Assembly: GCA_027020105.1 (NCBI GenBank)
Contig: JALUVW010000088.1
Location: forward strand, 1-22,831
Length of the DNA: 22,831 bases
Direction: 5' to 3'
Source of the DNA: Candidatus Falkowiibacteriota bacterium
GTDB lineage: Bacteria > Patescibacteriota > Patescibacteriia > Patescibacteriales > SZUA-104
Positions 13,816 to 21,591 of the stretch are shown here, one piece after another (positions within the stretch are counted from its first letter, which is position 1; the number at the start of each line of letters is the position of its first letter). The notes under the pieces are model-generated. The model had not been told where the DNA came from. It was given only the letters and a program-made list of their open reading frames with translations, and ran no database searches. Both the position numbers and the translations under genes were made by a program.

Positions 13816-16101
13816 TTAAAAATTACTTATAAACTTCTGAATATTTTTATTTTTCGGCGCCAGCTCCAGCGCCTTTCGCGCGTATTTCAAGGCCTCGTCT
13901 TTGTCGCCCCGTTCTTTGTACAATAACGCGACTGAAAACGGCCAAACATAATCGCGCGGATTCAACATATACCCCCTTTTATTATACCAAATCGCTTTGT
14001 TCAGGTTTTTCTTCTTAAAATAAATATCCGCCATCTTTCCGTAAACATCCAGCCTGTAAGGGTTTATGCCGATTATTTTTTTATAATAAGCCAACTGCGA
14101 GTCAGTGTCGTTTAGTTTTTTATAGCTCTGAATCATATTGCCGTAAACGCCCGTAATAAAATTATTAATATCCCTTTTGTGTTCCCGATTTAAGCCCGGA
14201 CTGTTTAGATCGGGCAAAACCGAAAGGGCTGTTTCATAAACGGCCAACGACTTCTCGTATTCTCCGGCGAGATAATGCATACGCCCTTGGCTTAAATACG
14301 AATCGGGCATAAACGGGCTTTCTTTTATCAGCTTTCCGTACGCTTCTTTCGCGTCAACAAAATATTTATTGTCTTTATATTTTCCCAAAATGGTGTAAAA
14401 CTCCGCTTGCACAAACAATTCTATGTAATTATCGCTCCTCCACTCGCTGATTTTTAAATTATTTTGAATATACTCCATTAAACTGTCGCGGTACTCCGGA
14501 GAGTTTATTTTATCAAACGTCCGCAACGAATCGCTGGCAAACCACCAATAATAATAGTTTTGCTTATTGTTGAATTTAAGCGCCAAAACATAATTATTGA
14601 ACATTTCCGGATAATCGCCGCGAACATAATCCTCTCTTGCTTGCCTGAAATAATATTCGGCCCTGATATTGTCCGCGTTTTCCCCGATAAAGTAAGCGGC
14701 GAAAGCGGCTGACAGAATCGCGAAATATATAAATATAATGAAATATATTTTTTTCGCCTTGCCAAAATCCACCGTTTTTATTTCTTTAAAATCGCTGAGC
14801 AGTATTATGATAATCCCGAGATACGTCCAAAATATGATATTGGTTTCAATCACCGAAAAACTGAACAATAATGAAAACTGATACGCGGCGATCCCCGCTA
14901 TTAAAAAAAACAGCAGCCAATCATTTTTAGCGCCTGACCGTCCGGCCAAATAACGCGCGGCGGAGATAAAAACAACCGACAAAAAAATTATATAAGACGA
15001 TAGCAAAACAATCCCCCCCTCAAGCGCCAAGTCCAACACAATGTTGTGCGCGCGATCCGAAACCGTGTTGATTTTTTCGTAAACCGACCATAACGGCTCG
15101 TAATAAGAAGTAAGAACCGCCTGCTGATTTTCAAGCCCGTAGCCGATAATCGGCGACTTGCCAATAGCGTCCGCGGCCGCCGACCAGACAATGAGCCGCA
15201 TCGCCGAGGAGCCGGACTTGATGTCGGCGATATTTTTGACTCTGTCAAGAAAAAAATTTCCACGGACATCGGTTGAAAAAATTTTAGCGAACAAAAACAG
15301 GGACGATATGGCCGCCGCGGCCAACAACAAAACAGCGGCGGCTTTAAGCGGCTTTTTGCCGGCCACGTAAAAATACAAAAAAACGCCGAAAAAGACGCCG
15401 AAAGCGAGTCCCAGCCACGCTCCGCGCGTATAGGTAAAAATCAAGCCAAAGAATTGGAATATCAATATTAAGGCGTATAAAAATTTACGCGAAAATTTAT
15501 CGCCGGCAACAACTTTGTAAGCCGCCAAAAATATCGTGAGCAGCAAATAATTGGCCAAAAAAACCGGCTGCCCCATTGTTGACACCACTCGTCCGAACAA
15601 ATAAGACCTTTGCCAAAACACGAATTCCAAGCCCAGCCACTGCAAGATCCCGTAAGCCGCGGCAATAAAACCGCCCGCCAAAATCGCGTTGATTACCCGG
15701 TTAATCCTTCGCCCGCTTTTTAAATGAAAAAGCAAGATAAACAAAAACAAAAAATAATGCGAATACGCGAACAGCCCCTGCCGGCGCATATACGAGCCCC
15801 AGAAACTCTGGCTCGGATTTATGGAAAAAATCGTGGTTAAAACCAACGCGAAAAAAAACAAGAACGCGGGAAACAAATATTTTTTCTTGCCGATAATGGA
15901 AAATTTCTTGGTTAAAACAACTTTGATTAAAACAAATATTGTTATCGCCTCAACCAATATCTGAAAAAAAGCCGCCTTGTCAAGAGAATACAGGGGGTAA
16001 TACTGGTAAAAAAAAGAAAAATACAAGGGCGCGAAAAACACGACAAACAATATCCCCGCCTCAATCAAGCCGTCCAATATTTTAACCAATTTAACATTCA
16101 T
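13816..16101 (-). CDS. Large O-antigen-ligase-like membrane protein with C-terminal TPRs
   Basis: About 761 residues: roughly 12 membrane segments with a Wzy_C/WaaL core, then a long TPR-type tail. Core landmarks (numbered from the ATG) are FTYTRGAWLGL near 222-232, MRLIVWSAAADAIGKSPIIGYG near 301-322, and RAHNIVLDLALEGG with His352 as the likely catalytic histidine. The tail from ~480 has repeated helical pairs such as YLSQGRMHYLAGEYEKSLAV, YGKMADIYFKKKNLNKAI and ALLYKERGDKDEALKYARKA. It is first in the sugar block, with a promoter-like element 56 bases upstream of its ATG at 16101 (a TTG at 16107 is an alternative). Two such ligases in one locus suggest separate acceptors or glycans. Pilin is a candidate acceptor because the pilin gene is adjacent. 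Confidence 0.85.
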   Translation of the reverse strand: MNVKLVKILDGLIEAGILFVVFFAPLYFSFFYQYYPLYSLDKAAFFQILVEAITIFVLIKVVLTKKFSIIGKKKYLFPAFLFFFALVLTTIFSINPSQSFWGSYMRRQGLFAYSHYFLFLFILLFHLKSGRRINRVINAILAGGFIAAAYGILQWLGLEFVFWQRSYLFGRVVSTMGQPVFLANYLLLTIFLAAYKVVAGDKFSRKFLYALILIFQFFGLIFTYTRGAWLGLAFGVFFGVFLYFYVAGKKPLKAAAVLLLAAAAISSLFLFAKIFSTDVRGNFFLDRVKNIADIKSGSSAMRLIVWSAAADAIGKSPIIGYGLENQQAVLTSYYEPLWSVYEKINTVSDRAHNIVLDLALEGGIVLLSSYIIFLSVVFISAARYLAGRSGAKNDWLLFFLIAGIAAYQFSLLFSFSVIETNIIFWTYLGIIIILLSDFKEIKTVDFGKAKKIYFIIFIYFAILSAAFAAYFIGENADNIRAEYYFRQAREDYVRGDYPEMFNNYVLALKFNNKQNYYYWWFASDSLRTFDKINSPEYRDSLMEYIQNNLKISEWRSDNYIELFVQAEFYTILGKYKDNKYFVDAKEAYGKLIKESPFMPDSYLSQGRMHYLAGEYEKSLAVYETALSVLPDLNSPGLNREHKRDINNFITGVYGNMIQSYKKLNDTDSQLAYYKKIIGINPYRLDVYGKMADIYFKKKNLNKAIWYNKRGYMLNPRDYVWPFSVALLYKERGDKDEALKYARKALELAPKNKNIQKFISNF

Positions 16102-16107
16102 ACGCAA

Positions 16108-16155
16108 AAACTTTCTAACTTTATAACTTTATGAACTTTATGAACTTTCTAACTC
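16108..16155. repeat. AAAGTTCAT/AAAGTTAGA short-repeat leader
   Basis: On the minus strand this leader repeats AAAGTTCATAAAGTTCATAA-type units between the promoter-like TATAAT and the start of the ligase-like gene. A related run occupies 18104-18145 just downstream of pilT. No Shine-Dalgarno lies within it. Confidence 0.6.
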
Positions 16156-16156
16156 C

Positions 16157-16162
16157 ATTATA
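16157..16162 (-). promoter_or_regulatory. Extended -10 promoter element upstream of the glycosylation block
   Basis: Minus strand reads TGGTATAATGG: a perfect TATAAT with an upstream TG. It starts just after the pilin terminator and about 56 bases before the ligase-like ATG. The -35 region falls in the terminator and has no good match, so activity would depend on the extended -10. Confidence 0.45.
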
Positions 16163-16174
16163 CCACTAAATAAA

Positions 16175-16213
16175 AATAAATTCCCCTATCCGTCGCGGAT
16201 AAGGGAATTTATT
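16175..16213 (-). terminator. Rho-independent terminator of the major pilin gene
   Basis: A long stem: AATAAATTCCC pairs with GGGAATTTATT, then after one C/A mismatch TATCCG pairs with CGGATA around a TCG loop. On the minus strand the stem ends in the T-rich ATTTATTTTTATTT. It starts 20 bases after the pilin stop and would insulate the pilin transcript from the next block. Confidence 0.85.
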
Positions 16214-16232
16214 TATAAAAACGCCGTTAAAA

Positions 16233-16673
16233 CTAATACAATCCTCCCGGAGTCGCGGTATGAAGTCCGGCGGGAATTCCTCCGGTGGCCGAACCCAAAC
16301 AATATTCAAAAGTGTACGAAGTGTTTGATCCGGAAGTGGTCAGCGCTGTGTAATTGTAGGTGTTGGTGCTGGAAGTGCAGCTGCCGTCGGCCGGAGTGGG
16401 CGCCGTGGGAACGGAATTCATATACACAGTGCCTCCGTACGTTATCTTATCGCCCGGATCCGCCTCATCGCTGTTGGGGTATCCGCCCGCGTCGTTATAA
16501 TACAACTCTAAAGCGGTTTGAACCTGTTTAACATCGGAAACGCGCCGAGCGTCTCTTGATTTCTGTCTGGCGTTGTTTAACGAAACCACGGCCAATGTTG
16601 ACAATAGCCCGATAATCGCGATTACGACCAACAGCTCAATTAAGGTAAAACCTTTTTTATTGATTTTTTGCAT
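16233..16673 (-). CDS. pilA: Major type IV pilin (prepilin)
   Basis: 146-residue prepilin with a short leader MQKINKKG and cleavage before Phe9; mature FTLIELLVVIAIIGLLSTLA has Glu at +5. The following stretch NNARQKSRDARRVSDVKQVQTALELYYND is the usual amphipathic helix of small bacterial pilins. The globular part is rich in Ser, Thr and Gly and has two cysteines, Cys99 and Cys125, which could form the C-terminal disulfide loop. The Ser/Thr-rich segments (97-120) are potential glycosylation sites, notable because a glycosyltransferase block lies downstream. It has its own promoter, a strong Shine-Dalgarno, and a strong terminator, consistent with high expression as the main fibre subunit. It is the only prepilin here separated from the others by such signals. 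Confidence 0.93.
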   Translation of the reverse strand: MQKINKKGFTLIELLVVIAIIGLLSTLAVVSLNNARQKSRDARRVSDVKQVQTALELYYNDAGGYPNSDEADPGDKITYGGTVYMNSVPTAPTPADGSCTSSTNTYNYTALTTSGSNTSYTFEYCLGSATGGIPAGLHTATPGGLY

Positions 16674-16676
16674 ATT

Positions 16677-16684
16677 TCACCTCC
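16677..16684 (-). promoter_or_regulatory. Strong Shine-Dalgarno of the major pilin gene
   Basis: Minus strand GGAGGTGA, with 6 bases between GGAGG and the ATG. It fits the anti-Shine-Dalgarno end of 16S rRNA almost fully. No other gene start in the window has a comparable site, so it both fixes the pilin start and marks strong translation. Confidence 0.9.
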
Positions 16685-16705
16685 CCTCAAAACTACCCGC
16701 GGTCA

Positions 16706-16732
16706 TTAATTTAAACCTAGGAGTTAAATTAA
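16706..16732 (-). promoter_or_regulatory. 5'UTR stem-loop of the major pilin mRNA
   Basis: 9-bp arms TTAATTTAA and TTAAATTAA around a 9-base loop, about 20 bases upstream of the Shine-Dalgarno. It could protect the 5' end of the mRNA or act as a regulatory hairpin; which is not shown by sequence. Confidence 0.55.
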
Positions 16733-16774
16733 CCACGCTGGGGTAAAGATTTAATAATAAATTGCGAATAAAAC

Positions 16775-16793
16775 TTATCCACACTTATACACA
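16775..16793. promoter_or_regulatory. Two adjacent DnaA-box-like 9-mers at the pilin promoter
   Basis: TTATCCACA (16775-16783, the strict consensus box) and TTATACACA (16785-16793, fits TTATNCACA) are separated by one base, a 10-bp period. They overlap the edge of the pilin -10 and the predicted transcription start, with AT-rich DNA on the far side. Consistent with DnaA binding as a repressor of pilin transcription; an origin is less likely because no dnaA/dnaN genes are near. Confidence 0.5.
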
Positions 16794-16798
16794 TTATA
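16793..16798 (-). promoter_or_regulatory. Putative -10 element of the major pilin promoter
   Basis: A perfect TATAAT on the minus strand, about 120 bases upstream of the pilin ATG, in an AT-rich stretch. The best -35 at 17 bases is a weak TTTTAA. A TTGACT lies farther upstream but at 31 bases is too far to pair with this -10. Predicted 5' leader is about 110 bases. Confidence 0.5.
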
Positions 16799-16866
16799 AC
16801 ATAAATATAAAAATTTTAAAATCACGGAAAGTCAAGAGTCCCGCATCATTGTTCGTTTATCAAGCG

Positions 16867-18072
16867 TTAAAATTGGCTGGCCATATTATACATAGGCAAA
16901 ATTATGGCCGCCACCATTATGCCCACGGCCACGCCCATAATCACCATAATTATCGGTTCCATCAGAGTCATTAAATTGGCGATGATGTTCGCCACTTCGC
17001 GGGCGTAAAACTGGGAAACGCGCTCCAAGACTATGTCCAATTTACCGGTTTTTTCTCCAATGCTCATCATTTGCGAAACCATTTTGGGCACTTCTCTGCT
17101 GTCAATAAATACGCTGGAAATTGAATTCCCGTCCTCCACTTCTTTGACGGTCTCCAAAATTAAGTCTTTGTACACCGCGTTATTCACGACTTCGGCCGTT
17201 ATTTTCAATCCGTCGGTAATGGCCACTCCGCCGACTATCAAAGTGTTCAATGATCGCGTAAAACGCACCAAACTGATTCGCTGAAACAGTTTTCCGAAAA
17301 TCGGAAGGCGCAATTTGACGGTGTCAAACACTCTGCGGCCTTGACGAGTGTTTATATAAAAACGAATTGAAAAAAACAAACCGAAAATTATAATCAGCAA
17401 CAACCACCATGAATGTATCAAGAACCCGGAAACGGCCATTAAAATCTTGGTGGCCACGGGTAGCTCCGCGCCCGTTTCCGCCAGCACATTGGTCAGCTTC
17501 GGCACGACGAACACCATCATCACCGTTCCGACGCCGCCCAAGCCGGCCAACACGAAGGCCGGATATATCATGGCGCCCTTGATTTTGCTCATCATATCGT
17601 AATCTTTTTCCATTTCATCGGCCAAATAATTTAAAATCTCGTCCAATCTGCCGGATGTTTCTCCGGACCTGACAACGCTTATGTAAAAATTTGAAAAAAT
17701 TTTCGGCCTCTTGGCCAGGGCGTCCGACAGCCTGGAACCGCCGTCAACCTCATAAGCGATTTCCGAAATAATCATCCTCAACTTGGGATTTTCCGTTTGT
17801 TCAACCAGAATCTTCAAGGCCTGCGCCACCGTAACGTTGGCCGAAGTCATAACGGAAAATTGCCGCGAAAAAACCACAATATCTTTTGGTTTGACGCGGC
17901 TGAAAATCAAATCAATGTCAAAATCGGCGACTTTTGATTTTTCTTTTAACGATATGATGGACAAGCCCTTTTCCTGCAGGCTTTCGGCCACCAAATCCTC
18001 CGAAGCCGCCTCCGCCAAGCCGCTCACTATTTTTTTGTTGCCGTCTATGGCTTTGTATTTAAACACTGGCAT
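16867..18072 (-). CDS. pilC: Type IV pilus inner-membrane platform protein PilC
   Basis: Polytopic platform protein that couples the PilB and PilT motors to pilin insertion and removal; 401 residues, the usual family length. It begins MPVFKYKAIDGNKKIVSGLAEA, the normal start of PilC/GspF, and has two T2SSF domains (about 70-195 and 270-395). The first includes FSRQFSVMTSANVTVAQALKIL, the second LVRFTRSLNTLIVGGVAITDGL. Three membrane segments are visible near 165-190, 215-235 and 370-395, the last ending in LPMYNMASQF. It lies 75 bases after the PilT-like ATPase and 194 bases before the pilin gene. No Shine-Dalgarno is visible; ATG 18072 gives the standard N-terminus. Confidence 0.96.
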   Translation of the reverse strand: MPVFKYKAIDGNKKIVSGLAEAASEDLVAESLQEKGLSIISLKEKSKVADFDIDLIFSRVKPKDIVVFSRQFSVMTSANVTVAQALKILVEQTENPKLRMIISEIAYEVDGGSRLSDALAKRPKIFSNFYISVVRSGETSGRLDEILNYLADEMEKDYDMMSKIKGAMIYPAFVLAGLGGVGTVMMVFVVPKLTNVLAETGAELPVATKILMAVSGFLIHSWWLLLIIIFGLFFSIRFYINTRQGRRVFDTVKLRLPIFGKLFQRISLVRFTRSLNTLIVGGVAITDGLKITAEVVNNAVYKDLILETVKEVEDGNSISSVFIDSREVPKMVSQMMSIGEKTGKLDIVLERVSQFYAREVANIIANLMTLMEPIIMVIMGVAVGIMVAAIILPMYNMASQF

Positions 18073-18081
18073 AATGATTGG

Positions 18082-18146
18082 TTGAAAGTCAGAAAGTTGA
18101 AAGCTGAAAATAAACTTTTAACTTCATAAACTTTATGAACTTTATA
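18082..18146. repeat. AAAGTT-type short repeats between pilT and pilC
   Basis: The 75-base gap is almost entirely GAAAGT, AAAGTT and TTCATAAA units. The part at 18104-18145 resembles the leader at 16108-16155. No promoter or Shine-Dalgarno is evident. Confidence 0.55.
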
Positions 18147-18147
18147 A

Positions 18148-19182
18148 CTAAATCGCGTCTTCTCTTTTTATTTCGCCGGTGTCAATCAATTCCTCAATGG
18201 CTTTGGCCATAATAACCATCCCTTCTCTTCTGGACGTCTGAATGACGCTTTCAAGCTGATAAATCCTTCCTTCGCTGATTAAAGATTTAACGGCGTTTGT
18301 CGCCAATAAAACCTCCGCGGCCAACGCCAATCCCCCGCCTATTTTAGGTATCAGCTTTTGCGTTATCGCGCCGAGAAAAACATCGGCCAAGCCAAAACGG
18401 GCCGCTTCGGGAGATGTTTTCGCCTCCACCGAATTTATGATTTTTTCTATCGCCCTGACGGAACTGTTGGCGTTAATTTCCAAAATCACCAAAGAGTTGC
18501 CGGCGGCCAACTCCAGGATGAGCGGCATGGCCGATTCAAGCTCGCTCTTAATCTCTCCTATGTAAACCAAATCCGTATCCTCGTCCAAGCAACGCCTGAT
18601 TCCTTGCGTTACGGAAGCCACATCGCCGCCAACTTGCCTTTGCGACACCAAACTTTTTTTGCTTACGAACAAATATTCAATCGGATCTTCAATCGTGGTA
18701 ATGTTTTTTTTGTAATTTTTGTTTATTTCCTCAACCAAGGCGGCGGCCGTAGTCGTTTTGCCCGAACCGTACGATCCCGCCACGATAAAAAGACCTGAAT
18801 TCAATCTGATTAAATTATCTATCGCTTTAGGCAGCTTCAAGTCGGACATTCTTTTTATCGCGCTTGGTATGTAATGGAAAGAAATCGCCGGCATATTTTT
18901 TTGAAAAAAAATATTTACGCGGAAACGAAATCCTCCCGCCAATTCCTTGACCAACACGACTTCTTTGTTTTCCTTTAATCTTTTTATTTCTTCTTCGCTG
19001 GCGATTGAATCTATGATTTTATCCGTTATCTCGGCGGTAACTATGTTTTCGCCCTCAATCGCCAACAACTCGTTATTAACGCGCATCATGGGCAAACTGC
19101 CGGCCATTAAATGCATGCTGGAAGCGTTTCTTCTGGCCACTTGGGTCAATATTCTGTTTAAAAAAATTGATGGAACCTCCAT
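18148..19182 (-). CDS. pilT: PilT-like type IV pilus ATPase with a diverged His box
   Basis: Hexameric secretion-type ATPase, probably the retraction motor; 344 residues, the usual PilT length. Walker A is GSYGSGKTT at 136-144, the Asp box TIEDPIEY at 163-170, and Walker B DTDLVYIGE at 202-210. The PilT-type C-terminal element is recognisable (AVKSLISEGRIYQLESVIQT near 297-316, equivalent to the AIRNLIRE region). Divergence is clear: the Walker A carries Tyr where Thr is usual, and the His box normally reading TLHT.SA is ILEINANSS at 233-241, without histidine. It may still hydrolyse ATP, or act as a regulator or a reduced-activity motor. It follows the receiver gene and precedes pilC. The ATG at 19182 has no Shine-Dalgarno. 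Confidence 0.85.
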   Translation of the reverse strand: MEVPSIFLNRILTQVARRNASSMHLMAGSLPMMRVNNELLAIEGENIVTAEITDKIIDSIASEEEIKRLKENKEVVLVKELAGGFRFRVNIFFQKNMPAISFHYIPSAIKRMSDLKLPKAIDNLIRLNSGLFIVAGSYGSGKTTTAAALVEEINKNYKKNITTIEDPIEYLFVSKKSLVSQRQVGGDVASVTQGIRRCLDEDTDLVYIGEIKSELESAMPLILELAAGNSLVILEINANSSVRAIEKIINSVEAKTSPEAARFGLADVFLGAITQKLIPKIGGGLALAAEVLLATNAVKSLISEGRIYQLESVIQTSRREGMVIMAKAIEELIDTGEIKREDAI

Positions 19183-19186
19183 ATAT

Positions 19187-19219
19187 AGAATTATGAATTA
19201 TGAATTAAGAATTAAGAAT
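19187..19219. repeat. 33-bp AT-rich repeat upstream of pilT
   Basis: Plus-strand sequence identical over 33 bases to the minus strand at 2795-2827 in ligA. It occupies the gap directly before the pilT start, so the untranslated leader there is repeat DNA. Confidence 0.8.
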
Positions 19220-19274
19220 GCGGCGCGTTATGTATTCCGGTTATTCGGATAATATTGAAATTCTTTGCTTTAAA

Positions 19275-19655
19275 TTATCGGCCTCCCAATCTCCTTTTAA
19301 CCTTCTCAACCACCTCAGAAGGCGTAAAATGCGCTTTAATCAAATAATCTTCCGCGCCCATATCCAACCCCTTGCCAATATCGTCCTTTTGGCCCAAATT
19401 GGTCAATAAAATCACCATAATTTTTTTAAGACGCTCGTCGCTTTTCAGCCTTCGCAGAACCTCAAAGCCGTCCATTTTCGGCAGCATTATATCCAGCAGA
19501 ATCACGTCCGGAACCTCCTTGGCCGCCAACCTCAGCCCTTCTTCGCCGTCCCGAGCGACCATCGTCCTAAAACCTTCCAGTTCAAATTTGGCCGCGTACA
19601 TACTCAACAAGAAAGAATCGTCTTCTATAAGTAAAATTTTAATTTTGCCGTTCAT
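19275..19655 (-). CDS. Single-domain response regulator (CheY/PilG-like receiver)
   Basis: A receiver domain and nothing else, 126 residues. The five expected residues are present: Asp12 and Asp13 for metal binding, phospho-acceptor Asp55 in LLDIMLPKMDG, Thr85 and Lys107 in DYLIKAHF. There is no output domain, so signalling is by protein contact, as in CheY, PilG and PilH. It is located between pilB and pilT in the same direction, which suggests it controls pilus extension and retraction. No histidine kinase gene is in the window. The start is ATG 19655; the leader is AT-rich repeat-like DNA. Confidence 0.93.
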   Translation of the reverse strand: MNGKIKILLIEDDSFLLSMYAAKFELEGFRTMVARDGEEGLRLAAKEVPDVILLDIMLPKMDGFEVLRRLKSDERLKKIMVILLTNLGQKDDIGKGLDMGAEDYLIKAHFTPSEVVEKVKRRLGGR

Positions 19656-19734
19656 TATAATTTCATAAATTCAAAATTTGGAATATCAAAACAATATCGG
19701 TTTGTTAAGTCGCAAATTTCAAATTACAACACCG

Positions 19735-21477
19735 CTAATCATACAAAACCCTTAAAACCTCCTCCATGGAAGTAAGGCCCAACAAAACTTTAATTATACT
19801 GTCTTGCTTCATTGTAATAAATTTTTGGTCTTCTATCACGTCTTCAACTTTTAACGCCCTTGTTTCGTCCATAATTATTTCTTTTATGCCGTCGGTAATG
19901 TCAATCACTTCGGCTATCACCACCCTGCCGCTGTATCCGGAATTGCCGCAATGGGAACATCCCTTGCCCCCGTAAAAAACAAGCTTATCCGGATTTATGT
20001 CCAGATTCACCTCTTTAAACAATTCGGGAGGTATTTTTTTGACCTCTTCTTTCACTTCAAGCAAAACATCGGACGGCAATTTTTCTTCTTCCTTGCAGTG
20101 CGGACAAATTTTTCTTAACAATCTCTGCGCCACCACCGTATTAAGGGTTGACGCCAGCAAAAACGGCTCAACCTTCATGTCCAGAAACCGCGGTATCGCT
20201 CCGACGGCGTCGTTGGTGTGCAAAGTTGATAAAACGAAATGCCCGGTCAATCCGGCATGAATGGCGAGTTCAGCCGTTTCATTGTCTCTTATTTCTCCGA
20301 CCATTATTATGTCCGGATCTTGCCGCAAGAGTGAGCGCAGCCCGGAAGAGAAGTTAAAACCGATTTCCGGATTGACCTGGGATTGGTTAACGCCCTTAAC
20401 GAAATACTCAACCGGATCTTCCAATGTTGAAATATTCACTTCCTCTTTGTTGATTTTATTCAATATGGCAAAAAGCGTCGTTGACTTTCCCGAACCGGTC
20501 GGGCCGGTTACCAAAAACATACCGTCTGTTTTTTTTATGTTGCGTTCTATGATTTCAAGCCCGGGACTGATAAAGCCCAATTCTTTCAGCGCGAGAATTT
20601 TTTTGGTCGTGTCCAGTATTCTCATTACTACCTTCTCCTCTCCCAGCAACGGCAGAGTGGAAACGCGCAAATCAACTTCCTTTCCGTTTATGACCATTCT
20701 GATTCTTCCGTCCTGCGGAATGCGGGTTTCGTCCAATTTTAAATTGGCCATCACTTTAATTCGTCCCACAATAGCGTTGTGGACGTTTTTGGGCAAAATC
20801 AAAGACGTCCTTAGCATTCCGTCTATGCGATAACGAACGCGAGTCTCGTTTCGCATCGGTTCAATGTGAATATCGCTCGCCCTTCCCTCAAAAGCGTGGC
20901 GTATGATAACGGAAACGATTTTGGCCACCGGAGCGGTTTTGACTATTGACTCAAGGTTGCCGTCGTCCTTCTTTTTGGTCTCCACCTCCTCCGCTTCTTC
21001 TTCCGACCTTGTTTTCAAGGCGGTGGAAATCTCCTTTTTTAACGTTTTATACTGCTTAAACGCTATGTTAAAACTTATGTCCGAAATCAAATAATACTCC
21101 ACCGACAAACCCTCTTCTTTCGCCAAAAAATTTACCGCTTCCATTGCTTTAAAGTTATTGGGGTCCGTAATGCCGACTTTTATTTTCGAACCGGCCTTGT
21201 CAAAGCAAATAATTTTATAATTCTCCGCCACTTCAAGCGGAATAACGCTTAACACCCTGTCGGTCATTCTTTTATCCGCCAAATTTTCATAAAGCATATT
21301 ATAGGCGCGGGCCTTAATCTTGACCAAATCCTCATATTCAACCACATTCATCTTAAGCAAAATGTCTTCAATCGGCTTTTTTGTCACCTCCGCCGTCTTT
21401 TCCGCTTCCTCCAACTGCTCTTGGCTGATTAACTTCTCTTCAACCAACAACTTTAATATTTTATCTTGTTTGTTCAT
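19735..21477 (-). CDS. pilB: Type IV pilus assembly ATPase PilB
   Basis: Extension motor for pilus assembly, 580 residues, typical of PilB/GspE. The N-terminal MshEN-type region spans about 1-150; an acidic, lysine-rich linker (about 157-172) leads to the ATPase. Visible motifs: RASDIHIEP near 199-207, Walker A GPTGSGKST at 325-333, Asp box TLEDPVEY at 351-358, Walker B DPDIIMVGE at 387-395, and His box STLHTND at 417-423. Four cysteines form the zinc site (Cys458, Cys461, Cys507, Cys510). All catalytic residues are intact, unlike the PilT-like partner at 18148-19182. The gene follows a small membrane-anchored protein and precedes the receiver gene by 79 bases. Confidence 0.97.
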   Translation of the reverse strand: MNKQDKILKLLVEEKLISQEQLEEAEKTAEVTKKPIEDILLKMNVVEYEDLVKIKARAYNMLYENLADKRMTDRVLSVIPLEVAENYKIICFDKAGSKIKVGITDPNNFKAMEAVNFLAKEEGLSVEYYLISDISFNIAFKQYKTLKKEISTALKTRSEEEAEEVETKKKDDGNLESIVKTAPVAKIVSVIIRHAFEGRASDIHIEPMRNETRVRYRIDGMLRTSLILPKNVHNAIVGRIKVMANLKLDETRIPQDGRIRMVINGKEVDLRVSTLPLLGEEKVVMRILDTTKKILALKELGFISPGLEIIERNIKKTDGMFLVTGPTGSGKSTTLFAILNKINKEEVNISTLEDPVEYFVKGVNQSQVNPEIGFNFSSGLRSLLRQDPDIIMVGEIRDNETAELAIHAGLTGHFVLSTLHTNDAVGAIPRFLDMKVEPFLLASTLNTVVAQRLLRKICPHCKEEEKLPSDVLLEVKEEVKKIPPELFKEVNLDINPDKLVFYGGKGCSHCGNSGYSGRVVIAEVIDITDGIKEIIMDETRALKVEDVIEDQKFITMKQDSIIKVLLGLTSMEEVLRVLYD

Positions 21478-21483
21478 AAATTA

Positions 21484-21585
21484 TAACGCGAATCCGCGAA
21501 TATGCGCAAACACCGCGAGTAAACACGAATAAACCGCTCCGTTGAACTCATTCGCGGCGACCGCGCGTCTGTTCGCGGTGTTTTC
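21484..21585. repeat. Intergenic repeat with inverted arms upstream of pilB
   Basis: Arms AAACACCGCGA (21508-21518) and TCGCGGTGTTT (21573-21583) are perfect complements, enclosing a second hairpin CGCGG-CGA-CCGCG (21553-21565). The left part repeats CGCGAATCCGCGAATAT-like units. It fills the 114-base gap before pilB; no promoter is apparent. Confidence 0.6.
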
Positions 21586-21591
21586 GTTGTG

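Noticed and set aside
16760..16860. Replication origin (oriC)
   Set aside because: Only two boxes and no dnaA, dnaN, rpmH or gyrase genes nearby; a promoter-linked role is simpler, though skew was not computed.
20261..20833. 190-codon plus-strand frame
   Set aside because: It is antisense to the Walker and His-box region of pilB.
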